From the IMG/VR virus record IMGVR_UViG_3300032296_001972, positions 1 through 25,780 of that record: a stretch of DNA of 25,780 nucleotides; one strand, given 5' to 3'. Source of the stretch: a virus. Shown piece after piece: positions 7,491 to 18,200 of this stretch (position 1 is the first letter of the stretch; each line of letters begins with the position of its first letter). The notes under the pieces were generated by a model. That model made no database searches, was not told the DNA's origin, and saw only the letters and a list, made by a program, of their open reading frames with translations. Both the position numbers and the translations under genes were made by a program.

Positions 7491-8171
7491 TTATCTTCGT
7501 ACTCCACGCGACCACACCGAATACTGATAATACGTTCCCCAATCTGGTATTGGAACGGCAGGATTGGGTACCCAACTTCTAATAGCAATAGCGTATGCTT
7601 TTGACGCCCATTGGGCGGCTTCAAAATCAGATAATTTACTAAATTCTGTTGCATCCAATAGTGGGTTGTAAACAGCAAACGGAGAAACTGGTATATCTTC
7701 ACCAGAAACTACAACATTAGGGTAATACAGTTCACCAGCGACGCTTACACCAAATTGAAAATTCTGTGGTTTAATTTCTCTTTTAACAACTAACCCAAGA
7801 ACAGTTATGGTAGTTCTAATTGCACGTAAAATATCCAAATCAAAGGTGGAAGATGCCTCAAAAGTAATATCTATATTTTTATCAGGACATCTAGACGGAT
7901 TATATTCTGAATGAATATCCCAACCAGGCAGTTTTGCTTCTGCCAAAAATCTAGGTAAAAAGGCTAGCCTAACTATACAGGGCATTGTCCCTAAAGATTT
8001 CGTTCCACCCACATCAGTTAATTCTTCGATAAATTCCGTAGTTAATTTATCTTCAAAAATTAAGTCTTCTTTGTAACGATAAATTGGAATTTCTGGAGGA
8101 ATCGGTTTTCGTATTAGTTTTCGTTGTATATTATCATCCGTTTCACACGCTTGATTTAATGTTTCTGCCAT
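7491..8171 (-). CDS. Conserved-looking unknown protein (226 aa)
   Basis: I do not recognise this 226-residue protein. It has a proline-rich stretch at 23-33 (KPIPPEIPIYRY), a mixed alpha/beta middle with ATG-proximal Cys9, and a Trp-rich end (SWVPNPAVPIPDWGTYYQYS) finishing in Arg-Gly-Val-Arg-Arg. No membrane segment, signal peptide or enzymatic motif is visible. Its ATG has AGGAG 8 bases upstream, within the 23-base gap after the 2017-residue giant, so the two are likely cotranscribed and perhaps partners. The size and the position at the end of the giant-gene block would suit a baseplate or tail-fibre adaptor protein (like T4 gp11 or gp53 by size), but no motif supports that. Confidence 0.75.
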   Translation of the reverse strand: MAETLNQACETDDNIQRKLIRKPIPPEIPIYRYKEDLIFEDKLTTEFIEELTDVGGTKSLGTMPCIVRLAFLPRFLAEAKLPGWDIHSEYNPSRCPDKNIDITFEASSTFDLDILRAIRTTITVLGLVVKREIKPQNFQFGVSVAGELYYPNVVVSGEDIPVSPFAVYNPLLDATEFSKLSDFEAAQWASKAYAIAIRSWVPNPAVPIPDWGTYYQYSVWSRGVRR

Positions 8172-8194
8172 GTAATATTAACTCCTAAAATTGT

Positions 8195-11100
8195 TTACTT
8201 CTCATAATCACACTTACAATTTTTACGTCTTTTCTTTTCTTCCTCTAACAATTTTATAAATGTTTCATTTGCCAAATCAATTTCATATTGACAATTTTGA
8301 GTAATTATAGGTCGTGAATTTTCATTATCTTTTTTATATGTGTTAGTACCAACATACTCAGCAGAAAACACATCACAACAGGAAGATAGTGTATCAGGAC
8401 TACGGTCGGCGGCCTCTACTCCATATTTGCGTCGTATTAACCATATAACTTCTTTTTCAGTTATTTGTTTATAACTTTTACCAATAATATTGGTATAAAT
8501 CGGTTGCTTCCACACATCATCCCCTGAATCTATAATAGCATATAATGCCCATTTGTTTATTAATGGATTTGATAATGTCAAAGCATTAGAATTAATTGCA
8601 AATTCACCATATTTCCATAACTGTGAAGAAACTGTTGGAGCACCTGAACCGAATAATATATTATCCTTTATGTGATGAAAATGACCCCAACTATCAAATC
8701 CATATTTCAATTCACTGGAATATAATGACAAACTATCACCATCCGGAGATGAAACATTTGGTCTGAAACTTTTGAAACTATAAGGTGTAATTAGACTATC
8801 AGGTGAGTGTTTAGTATTTTTCGATGTTCCATTATTTAATATTATTTCATCAAAAACACTTGGTATTTGTGGCTTTCTTAAAACCCTATATTGTTTAGAA
8901 GGCATTGAACAATAAATATATTTAGACAGATCTTCCGCCGAAGATATTATCACATCTGGATAGAAAAATGTAGTTTTAAACATATAAGTTAGTTGACTGT
9001 TTTCATGTTTATATCCATATCTAAAAAAAGAACCAGGAAATGTATCGTAATTTGAACTGCGGTCTACATATGGAAATTCTACAACATTATTCCAATCTTG
9101 AAAAACAGTCGCAGGTGTGCGGATTGAATCCCAAGTTTTATTCATCGACCCAATATCAAATGAATTTGGTGCAGCATTTATAATAGGATTATACATAATA
9201 GAATCCTGTCCCATTCCATTTTTTGATGTAATGGTTTCTCTAGTAAAACTACTATAGCTTTTATGATATTGTGAATTGTATAGTTTAATATCTTCCTTGT
9301 ATTCATTTTCCCAATACAATTTGCTTATCTGTCCTGAGTCATAAAATTTAGATTTTGCTACCTTTAAAAATGCACAAATGTCCGTGTCATCCATATTTGA
9401 GACTAATATCTCAGCGTCAGTTTTTCCGGCATTAATACCACCAGTATGTTTATATGTATAAAATTTTACGTTCTGTTGCTGTCTAAATGTTAAACCAGTA
9501 TTCCCAGTCGCGGTTGAATTTTTATCTGGCCGTTGACTTGTACTCACCAATTCATAAGTTGGTGTATAATTGCCATTGGCATCTACCTTTGGTATTGTTT
9601 TTGTCCGACCATTCGAATCAGTTACTATTTCCGTCTCAATACCAATTGGAATTTTACCAGTTGGTGATTTAGAAATTTTAACTTCTCCAAATGATTCAGC
9701 ATAAGGCGCTTCTAATAAATTTTTTGAAGTTGCCTCTGCAAGTAATGATAAAAACTCTTCTCTACTAGCTTGTTGTTTAAATGCCGCAAGGACTATATCT
9801 ATTCCTAGAGATAAAAGAGTTATACTTAAACTAACCTTCCATCCTAATCCAGTTTTCAACCCATTATATAACTTTTCCAGTCCAGGAACTTCTTTTCCTG
9901 CCGCTTTAGCAAGATCTATGTATTTTTTAAATTTATCGCTTATAAAGATACTCCAAAGTGCAGAGACTGTTGAATACCCCATAGTCATTGTAGTTGACCA
10001 CAACCCATAAACATCATCTTTTGATTTTATCCCGTCTAGTTTATACCCAAGTGTTTCAACTTTAAGTAAATATCCTGCCCAATTTACATATGCTTTGAAA
10101 TTATGAAATGATTCCCAACTTTGGTGCGCATTAACTAAAGCCTGTTCGAAGAGCGGAAGGCCTTGGAGGTCTTGTAGTTGATCCATCATAGTCTCTAAAC
10201 CAGTAATAGTAGGCGATAAAAACGCTTCTTTAAGTACAGTTGTAAAAATAGTTGCACTCAGACCACCATATGTATTTAATGCTTTGTATTTAAGATTTCC
10301 ACCGGAAGATAATTTCAAACCATCAGACTTTGATTTTACTCTATTCCTATGATCTTCTACATTTTTTACGTTATTTAAGGTATCTTTATATCCACCATGT
10401 TCTAAATCAAAAAAGTTAGTAATAACATAAAAATCTCTAGGGTTACGACCATATATGGTATCACTATCATTGACTAATTTATATGTTTCACTTCTTCTTG
10501 CCAAATGACCAGCTAATAAACTAACATTAATAATTTTTTCATAGCATGAATTTAAATTGGTAGATAATAATTGAGTTAAATCTGGTCGTATAATATGTCT
10601 CATATATTGAGTGACAGACTCACACCCATCGGTTCTAAATTTTCTATCGGAGTCCCATGTTGTGTTGTTTGGAAAAAGTGAATACTTTCCAGATGACCAC
10701 GGTCTTTTACTTCTTGGATTGTCATTCGGTGTATCTAATCCAGATACAAAAATTGTAGAATACCGATAAACTGATTTTTTTTCTTCTTCCGATAAATTTA
10801 GAGGGTCTGAACCACAGACTATATAATGTTTAGTATCAATTCCTAATGATGAAAATTCGCCAGCAAACCCTTCGTCCATGTGTTGAATTTTTTTAGCCGC
10901 CGCAGCACCTGGACCTTGTCTTGTATTAACATCTTCTGTCCAATTGCCGGCTTCAAATGGGACTTCTAAAACTTCGCCGGTTTTTAATCCATCATAAACA
11001 TATTTTGCCCAGTTTTCAATTTCATAAAATGCTGCTAAAGCCTTACCATTTGAAATTAAATTTGAAATAAGTATACCATTTGACATTTTTGGAGTTAACA

Positions 11101-14100
11101 TTTTAATTAGTTTTTTAGCATAACCATCTGTATTTTTTACAGATTCTTGACTTGGAACTGGTGGAGTTTTTAAAGTTCCTTCAGTGGCTTTCCTCACAAC
11201 CCAATCCCAGTATTGTATAACAGAATACACATTTGTTGGTCTTTCAGACGTATCATCGTAGTTATATCGAAGAAGTGTCTCAGGAATCATTAAGTCACCA
11301 TAATACAAAGAATGGGGATTGTAAACATCATTCATAGCACTAAGAACATAATTTAGACCAAGAGTCTCAGTTGCAACAGCCATATCACCAACACTTTCAA
11401 GAATTTGACCTGTCCAACTTTGTTCAGATTTTGATGCCTCTGCCCTTCTTGTTGTTTCGAGTGCCCATGATCTATTATCATCCATGAACTCAGGATGTTC
11501 TTTCTTAATTTTTTCATCAATTGGCACATGAATCAAGTTAGTATATTGGTCATAATTATAAATTATCGGTGTCAAGTATCCTCTAACAATTGGATATTTA
11601 AAATCTTCACTTGATTGCCAAAGTTCTTGTCTTGGTGAAGCTGAAATTCCGTATTTATATCTTATCCAGAAAACCATTTCTTGATAACTCACTGGCCAGT
11701 CTACTCCATCAATTTTTACTTTAAAAACATTTGTGACTTTTTGATCACGAGAAGTAAATGTAGCGGGCCCTTGAAGTCGAAACGTATCATTTATACCAAT
11801 TGTTGTTTCTGGTCCTCTACCAATATTTCTCATATTTTTTATGTAAAAATTTAAACATTCTTCCAATTGTAGAAGTGCCTTCTTGTAGTCCTTGCCGCCA
11901 TCGCCCAAAACAAAAACAGGGGCCGGTATTACATTATACCATTCGCCGACTGGTTTTTCTGGACTGTCAAATCCCAGACTACTTTCCATTTTGATTGGTA
12001 TAGATCTAAATATAGTGTTGCGTCTCAATGGATGAGTTTCAAAATAAGCATTAAGTGGTTGAGTTACTGATCCACCAGATCTCTCTATCCAACCAGCCCA
12101 ACTACTAATTTTACCAGGTTCTCCTGCCACATTTCTTATTCCAATACCATCTTTAAGTCTATTTTGAAATTCTTCTGCCAAAAGAAATCCCTTATTCCCC
12201 ATAAAATCACCATAGTACGGGTTTATTTTTTTACCAAATCCCTGAGTAATATCAAATTCTACAGTGTTTTCACTAAATTGTTGCCAGTCAAGTGAACTAT
12301 ATGCGTTTGTTTTTTCCCTGGCATTTCCAGATGGCCCATACAACCATTGGGGACTATAAAAAACAGAAATTCTAGTATCATTTGCATAATGATTTATTTT
12401 ATCATTTTGCCAAAGTGATTTATTCTTTAAAAATTGATGATCTGCCGGTGCGTGATTCAATGCCTGATATGCAATAAAAGAACTGTTCCACTTTTGAAAA
12501 TTTGTATCTGAAAAATTCATATAAGTCGATGTCAAAGATGGAAACACATAAGCCATTGACAAATCACCCAAAAAGACAGCCTCATTTGGTTCAAACATAG
12601 TCACATCAAAATGTTGCAGTGTATTTTTAACACGAGCGGCCTCTGGATGAATTTGTTTTTCTAAATTTTGATTTATCCATTGGGCCCCACCTGGATCAGC
12701 ATTTGTAGCAGTTCCGTCTGGATTTTTCCAAAATCGTAGAAAATAATCCGGATCTGGAGTATCTGGATTTCGTCTTGAATATTCGTTTCTGATTAATTTT
12801 AGAAAGGAATCATTACAAAAATTTGTATTATCAGAAACATGGCCCCATGGTGGTAAAAAATGACCTCGCCATCTACCAGTTCCATTTGAATCAAATAAAT
12901 TTTCAGTGGATTTAATCGGTGATGGGCCAAATGCCCAATCTCCAGGATTAATTGGTAATTCTGGTATGTATCCAAGTTTCACCCGAGCCTCCATACAACC
13001 ACCATCTATATCCATCCCCGCATTTGATTTAGCGGTAACTTTGTATCTAGACTGTGCCTTTTTTGGACTAATATAATTTTTGTCATTATTTTCAGAATTC
13101 CTAATATCTAAAAAATAATCACGAGGATTATCCAGCCAACCACCACGTCCATTTGTCATTCGGTCTATATGTTTTGATGTGACAAAATATTCAACAATAT
13201 GTGTTGTCCAAGGAGTCCCATTCCAACCATTCCATTTTCCATCTGCTTTTAATTTTTGACAGGCTATAATTTGGTCTAAACCCAAATTTTGTATATCATT
13301 TGATGTTGGACTATCAAATCCACCCACACCCGGTTTTCTCTTCCCATTCGAAACAGAATAATTACCGACCCAGCCCCCAAAAGCCTCCCAGCCTTCGTTA
13401 AGACTAACATATGAATCAGAAACATAGTGCAATCCATGCCTTGCCCGTATGGCAAATACCTTTTGTCTGTCAGAATATTCCGTAGAATTCAATATGAACG
13501 TGATGAAATTATCATTCATAGTCCCTTCTTCTTCAACAAAAAGTTCTGGCTGATCAAACGGATACTTTTTCACTTTTACTTTTGTATTCGTATCATATGA
13601 ATTCAGAGCTGTGTCTTTTCTCCACCCGTTTGAACCATCACCCACCGAACCAGTATACCAAGAATATTTCCCATATCCTATACCAGCTGGGTGTTTATAT
13701 TTAAGTGTATTTTCATCTAAAGAATTTTCTTCAGGAGATTGTCTAATTGTCCATCCGGAAATTTCTATTTTCTCATATTGATATGGACCAGCCTCATTAG
13801 CAGTACCGAAGTTTCCAGCCTTTATCATCTGATTATAATGGTCTTCATTTAATTTAAAAAGTGGAAATATTAAAGAATACCCACCCCTTTCCGATAAATT
13901 TTTTTGACCAAAAGTTTTACCTTTATATGTTTTTCTATTATTCACCGCTCTTTGTGTCAGACCACCATATGTTCCTCTGGGTATATCACGTAATGTTGTA
14001 GTATATAACCAATTATTTTTTCTAGTCTTTTCAGTTAAAAACCACTCAGATGCCCAATCTTTTGGGGTAGGTGCAAAACAAATAGCAGAACCATCATTTT

Positions 14101-14248
14101 CAACAAATTTTTTATATAACCAGTCTAATTCTCGGTTACTCATTCGTTTCATCAATTCTGGAACTTTTGTACCATCCGCATACTTTAATTTAGTGTCAAC
14201 GTCTGAAATAATTTCAGACATTTTTTTATATTCTTTTCTTTTTGCCAT
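8195..14248 (-). CDS. Giant protein of unknown function (2017 aa)
   Basis: This is the largest gene in the window and matches no family I know. The first 850 residues are Trp-, Tyr-, Gly- and Asn-rich with many short aromatic-proline strands, typical of extracellular beta-rich virion proteins. Residues of about 1330-1500 are helical and contain two hydrophobic stretches (about 1415-1436 and 1472-1490, SLSITLLSLGIDIVLAAF). A short motif resembling VFxIRxKYG occurs near residues 262-272, 857-867 and 1932-1943. The C-terminus is basic with two cysteine pairs (SSCCDVF; NCKCDYEK). There is no signal peptide. The ATG at 14248 lacks a strong ribosome site; the ATG ten codons in is an alternative. 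It lies 25 bases after a 73-residue gene and upstream of the neck operon, where T4 carries baseplate and fibre genes. A baseplate, tail-tip or neck-appendage role is inference. Confidence 0.9.
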   Translation of the reverse strand: MAKRKEYKKMSEIISDVDTKLKYADGTKVPELMKRMSNRELDWLYKKFVENDGSAICFAPTPKDWASEWFLTEKTRKNNWLYTTTLRDIPRGTYGGLTQRAVNNRKTYKGKTFGQKNLSERGGYSLIFPLFKLNEDHYNQMIKAGNFGTANEAGPYQYEKIEISGWTIRQSPEENSLDENTLKYKHPAGIGYGKYSWYTGSVGDGSNGWRKDTALNSYDTNTKVKVKKYPFDQPELFVEEEGTMNDNFITFILNSTEYSDRQKVFAIRARHGLHYVSDSYVSLNEGWEAFGGWVGNYSVSNGKRKPGVGGFDSPTSNDIQNLGLDQIIACQKLKADGKWNGWNGTPWTTHIVEYFVTSKHIDRMTNGRGGWLDNPRDYFLDIRNSENNDKNYISPKKAQSRYKVTAKSNAGMDIDGGCMEARVKLGYIPELPINPGDWAFGPSPIKSTENLFDSNGTGRWRGHFLPPWGHVSDNTNFCNDSFLKLIRNEYSRRNPDTPDPDYFLRFWKNPDGTATNADPGGAQWINQNLEKQIHPEAARVKNTLQHFDVTMFEPNEAVFLGDLSMAYVFPSLTSTYMNFSDTNFQKWNSSFIAYQALNHAPADHQFLKNKSLWQNDKINHYANDTRISVFYSPQWLYGPSGNAREKTNAYSSLDWQQFSENTVEFDITQGFGKKINPYYGDFMGNKGFLLAEEFQNRLKDGIGIRNVAGEPGKISSWAGWIERSGGSVTQPLNAYFETHPLRRNTIFRSIPIKMESSLGFDSPEKPVGEWYNVIPAPVFVLGDGGKDYKKALLQLEECLNFYIKNMRNIGRGPETTIGINDTFRLQGPATFTSRDQKVTNVFKVKIDGVDWPVSYQEMVFWIRYKYGISASPRQELWQSSEDFKYPIVRGYLTPIIYNYDQYTNLIHVPIDEKIKKEHPEFMDDNRSWALETTRRAEASKSEQSWTGQILESVGDMAVATETLGLNYVLSAMNDVYNPHSLYYGDLMIPETLLRYNYDDTSERPTNVYSVIQYWDWVVRKATEGTLKTPPVPSQESVKNTDGYAKKLIKMLTPKMSNGILISNLISNGKALAAFYEIENWAKYVYDGLKTGEVLEVPFEAGNWTEDVNTRQGPGAAAAKKIQHMDEGFAGEFSSLGIDTKHYIVCGSDPLNLSEEEKKSVYRYSTIFVSGLDTPNDNPRSKRPWSSGKYSLFPNNTTWDSDRKFRTDGCESVTQYMRHIIRPDLTQLLSTNLNSCYEKIINVSLLAGHLARRSETYKLVNDSDTIYGRNPRDFYVITNFFDLEHGGYKDTLNNVKNVEDHRNRVKSKSDGLKLSSGGNLKYKALNTYGGLSATIFTTVLKEAFLSPTITGLETMMDQLQDLQGLPLFEQALVNAHQSWESFHNFKAYVNWAGYLLKVETLGYKLDGIKSKDDVYGLWSTTMTMGYSTVSALWSIFISDKFKKYIDLAKAAGKEVPGLEKLYNGLKTGLGWKVSLSITLLSLGIDIVLAAFKQQASREEFLSLLAEATSKNLLEAPYAESFGEVKISKSPTGKIPIGIETEIVTDSNGRTKTIPKVDANGNYTPTYELVSTSQRPDKNSTATGNTGLTFRQQQNVKFYTYKHTGGINAGKTDAEILVSNMDDTDICAFLKVAKSKFYDSGQISKLYWENEYKEDIKLYNSQYHKSYSSFTRETITSKNGMGQDSIMYNPIINAAPNSFDIGSMNKTWDSIRTPATVFQDWNNVVEFPYVDRSSNYDTFPGSFFRYGYKHENSQLTYMFKTTFFYPDVIISSAEDLSKYIYCSMPSKQYRVLRKPQIPSVFDEIILNNGTSKNTKHSPDSLITPYSFKSFRPNVSSPDGDSLSLYSSELKYGFDSWGHFHHIKDNILFGSGAPTVSSQLWKYGEFAINSNALTLSNPLINKWALYAIIDSGDDVWKQPIYTNIIGKSYKQITEKEVIWLIRRKYGVEAADRSPDTLSSCCDVFSAEYVGTNTYKKDNENSRPIITQNCQYEIDLANETFIKLLEEEKKRRKNCKCDYEK

Positions 14249-14273
14249 ATTTTTATCTAATAATAAAACAAGA

Positions 14274-14495
14274 TTATCGGTGGTTTCCTAAATATAGATC
14301 TGCCAGTTCTTTTGCCCAATTATACACATCCAATGGGTCATCATTTTTAAAGTCCGGAGGATTATTCATTAATAGTTTATATTTTTTTTGAACATCTGAT
14401 AATTTTACATTTGGTACTTCTTCACCCAATGTAATTTTATTATCATGTATTTCTGATTTGTTATTCAAAAGTTCTTTTAATTTTACATACTGCAT
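14274..14495 (-). CDS. Small unknown protein (73 aa)
   Basis: This short acidic-basic mixed protein contains two likely helices: residues 33-45 (KLSDVQKKYKLLM) and 57-70 (LDVYNWAKELADLYL). No motif, membrane segment or signal is visible and I do not recognise it. It is packed 17 bases after the 214-residue gene and 25 bases before the 2017-residue giant, with AT-rich codon use like its neighbours, which supports it being a real gene. The upstream ribosome site is weak (CGGAAAA). It could be an assembly partner or chaperone of the following giant; this is position-based only. Confidence 0.7.
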   Translation of the reverse strand: MQYVKLKELLNNKSEIHDNKITLGEEVPNVKLSDVQKKYKLLMNNPPDFKNDDPLDVYNWAKELADLYLGNHR

Positions 14496-14512
14496 AGAGT
14501 TTTTCCGATAAG

Positions 14513-15157
14513 TTAATATGAGTAGCCACCAAGTGATTGCCCTAGACTAGTTAAAAAGTTTTTCAATCCACTTGTTTCTTTTTTTGCATTTTTAATTACT
14601 TCTTCCATTTCCGGCAAAATATCTATGAATCCAACGGTTCCGGGGATAGGTAATCCTTTTTCATCGTATAATTGACCAGTTTGTGGATCTCTAAACTTAT
14701 TACCTTCCCCTGCACCTCGATGTATAAATCTAATAACCTTTGGTATTAGTGTTTCAAAAAAATCAGGTTCCTTTTTATTAGCAAGTATAAATCTTTGTAT
14801 ATCTTGTTCTTCTCTATCGTATCCATCACTTGGGTGTTCTCCCGTATCTGGAAGATTTCTTTTTGCTAAAGCGTTTTGTCTTAATTTTTCTAATGCGTTT
14901 TGTATTTCTTTACGTTCTTTATCTGAAATCAAAAATTGAGTTATGGGTATATAATTTGATATTTCATCTTCCCCAAATGATTTTATTCTATTATATAAGG
15001 CATACATTCTTGCAAGTCTAACTCTATTTGGTAATTTTGATATATCCATTGATATATCAAAAGGAACTTTTTTAGAATCTTCTTGAATTTTATTTCTTAT
15101 TTCCGTCAAAGTTTTATCCGCCTGACTTAATAATTCATGTCTACTACTTAATTTCAT
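14513..15157 (-). CDS. Unknown helical protein (214 aa)
   Basis: This protein is mostly helical and charged in residues 1-125, with heptad-like segments (LTEIRNKIQED; KERKEIQNALEKLRQNALAK), then a Gly/Pro linker with FRDPQTGQLYDEKGLPIPG (about 159-177), and a Gly/Ser-rich end finishing in GGYSY. I do not recognise the family. The ATG has GGAG 8 bases upstream, and a TATTTATA motif lies about 28 bases upstream, so it probably begins its own transcript that continues into the 73- and 2017-residue genes. The FRDPQTGQLYDEKGLPI pattern looks like a small surface loop. A scaffold-like or wedge-like partner of the giants is possible but unsupported. Confidence 0.75.
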   Translation of the reverse strand: MKLSSRHELLSQADKTLTEIRNKIQEDSKKVPFDISMDISKLPNRVRLARMYALYNRIKSFGEDEISNYIPITQFLISDKERKEIQNALEKLRQNALAKRNLPDTGEHPSDGYDREEQDIQRFILANKKEPDFFETLIPKVIRFIHRGAGEGNKFRDPQTGQLYDEKGLPIPGTVGFIDILPEMEEVIKNAKKETSGLKNFLTSLGQSLGGYSY

Positions 15158-15184
15158 TGAAATACTCCATTCTAGTCTGTATGA

Positions 15185-15194
15185 TTATAAATAT
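15185..15194 (-). promoter_or_regulatory. Candidate late promoter motif before 214-aa gene
   Basis: The coding strand reads ATATTTATAA, with the TATTTATA core 28 bases upstream of the ATG at 15157, in the 52-base gap after the 1099-residue giant. It matches the elements upstream of the tube, the sheath and the gene after the capsid. Promoter function is inferred. Confidence 0.4.
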
Positions 15195-15209
15195 CATATT
15201 AACTTAAAT

Positions 15210-18200
15210 TTATACAGGTCGGCGGCCATCTTCTTTATTACCAATTTTTTCACAAACACAGTAGTAAGAACCTTTTGGATTACATTCATTTCCAGATAAA
15301 TATCTTTTACTGATTCTAAAAGTTCTACTCCATCCTGTTGGATCGGGCTCTTCTGGCCATTTACCAGATTTTCCGCGGTATGTCCAATAAACTATAACGG
15401 ACTCCGGTTCTATGGCATTCGGACCTTGCGTTTCTATATCATCAGGAACATAATTACCCCTAGTGCCTAATGGAATTAATGTATCACAAAAATCTAATTG
15501 TTTGTATATGGGAGTTTTTCCATTGTAGCCAGCTATATACTCTCTTTGCATTCTATCTAATTCAAATTGAACTGTTTCACAACTAACTACACTCGCAATT
15601 GTTATTTTATTCGATACTATCTCAATCGTACCAATCTCTTGTCCATCTTTTTTATAAAGAGAAACCTGTGGACTTTTTTCAAATCCATCTTTTTCAAGTT
15701 CTGGAATATCTGGTTTTTCAGTTGATTCTGGTCCTTTTTTAACAAAAAGACCACGTATATCAGACGCAAACCTTGGCCAGAGTTCCATATTATATGCCTC
15801 TCTCTCCCATTCTAATCCGGGTTTTCCTAGAGAATTTTGCCAGACAATTCCCGTTATATCACAAGGACCAGTTGGTATAGGAAGTCTAAATCTCGCTATC
15901 TCACTATTTGAATTTATTCTTATAGGTATCACCACATTATTTGAATCCACAACATAATAAATCCTATTGCCTAAAAATGTATACCCATCCGGAATAGGTT
16001 GGAAATTGTTTCTAACATATCTTATTTTTTTATCACGAGTAACTGGATCACGATATGTTTCTCTTCTAAATGGTTTCCATTCTTCAGCGAACGGCTCATA
16101 TGAATTTGTATACCAAGGGCCTAAATTTTTAACATATCTATCCAAAACCTCTGGTAATTTATTTGAACTTATAAGTTGTGTCCATGATTTTCTCTTTAAA
16201 TCCACCAAAGCATCACCCAACACACCAAAATATAGTTCTAATTCATCTATATATTCACCAAATGTATCATAGTCCGTCGTTTCTTTAAAATCTTTAAAAT
16301 GACTTCTAGCATTGGTGAGTGGTATATTTGGATTAGTCCACCAATATCCACCGTCTCGTAAATCTAATGATTTTGGAAATGGCGATTCCTCAAAAACTTT
16401 TTCATAAGTAAGATATCTACCCTTGTCACCATCTTCTTCATAATCCCAATCCATATTCACACCAGTTGTATGGATGAGATTAAAGACAGTAGTGATAGCA
16501 GTCCCAATACCAGCCCCTGGAGCTAATATATCTGCAGCATAACTACCTATCTGAACAATCAGTGCTACTACATCTAAATTTACTCCGTTAAAATCACCAG
16601 TTCTCAAAAATCGCATAGTAGAATCAAAGTCAAAAGTAAATTTATAACCACGAGCATCTATCTGATTATTTAACATCTGTATTTCTTGAGTAACAGCTGT
16701 AGTCTGAACCGTAAATGGTATTGAACTTTCTTTTGAAAATGTATCACCAGGTGGTTTTCTTAGTATCATCATTACACCACGGAAAGCAGAAGCATATTTT
16801 TGGTATGCATCTGAAAATTCTTTTATAGAAGTAAATATATTTTCTTGTCCTTTATTAAATTCATCATCTAATGGTTTTTTTACAATAAATTGTTCTTTTT
16901 TTGGAGGCAATACAAATCTAACATTTTTCAATTGAACTAACATTCCATTATATTTTGATGGAGACGGTCTACTTACCCATGGGTTATTTTCAGGTACTTT
17001 CCAAACTATCTCTGAATTTATTTCTGGAATATCTTTTTTGTAATCTTCTAATTTAAAAATAGGAATTCCTCGTAATTCATGATTTTTTAGTATAATTGGG
17101 GCCGGTGCTTTTCTATCTATTTCGTCCACTAAGAAATCGGAACTCATTATATAAGGCATCCCTGTATTTACTGGAATCGGTGTTCCAGTAGACCACGGAT
17201 GGTCTTCTTGAACGGGATATAGTGCATATTCGTCACCTTTTATACCCCTTGGCGCTACGTCACGGCCAATATCCTCTGGGTGTAAAAACCATTTTACAGA
17301 AGTATCTATTCCAAGTAAGCCTTCTACTATTCTATGATTTTGAGCAGAATCTTTTAGTCCACCCCATCCATTAATATAAGGTGGTCTATTTAATCCCTTT
17401 CTATTACGTCTTAAACTTGCAGCAGTACAATCATCAGCAGGAGCGGCCCTCAAATATCTTTCTGGTATCATATCTTCGGGTGGTGCGTCATAATAGGATT
17501 CCCAATCTATTGGATCTCTATCTCCGTATGGGCCATATAGTTCCTCCCAATATCTTGGTTGCATACCAAGTACACTATGCCAGTATTTAAAATTAGTTCC
17601 AATTTCAATTGCAATCAAATCACCTACGCGTAAAAATTGTCTATAATCTGCCTTCGGAATCATTATAGAACCCATATGCATAGTATCTGCATATAAATTT
17701 GGATTTGAAAAATTAAATTTATATATTTTTGGGTGGTACATATATCTAGTATCAGAACCAAGTGATATACCAATAGCACGGTCTGATTCATCCTGTATGA
17801 AACAAAGTCCTGTTGGGATCATTTCATCACCTGGTTGTCTACCCTTACCCAATTCAGCCTGTCTGAATACTTCATTTTTATCGTAATTTAAAAATGAATT
17901 GGATTGAATCCCACCAAAAACACCACTCCCCGCCGTAACAAATCCTATTACTATTTTATTTGAACCGTAAAACCATGGTTCAAATTCAGGATATCCCTGA
18001 AGTATATTTTCTCTAAATCCCCACTCACGTCTTTGTTTTTTATCAACTAGATATATCGGTTCGTTTGAACGTCTCACTCCAGTTTTCGCATATCGTAATT
18101 CTCCAGTTATTGCACCAAATAAATCAGATGATGGTTTTGTGAGGGTTGGCCAATTTTTTGGCCAATTTGCTTTAGTATACCAAGAGTCAGAGGCCCAATT

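Noticed and set aside
8195-14248. 2017-residue giant as a tail tape measure protein
   Set aside because: Tape measure proteins are mostly long helices; this protein is aromatic- and beta-rich with only a limited helical region, and it lies away from the sheath and tube genes.
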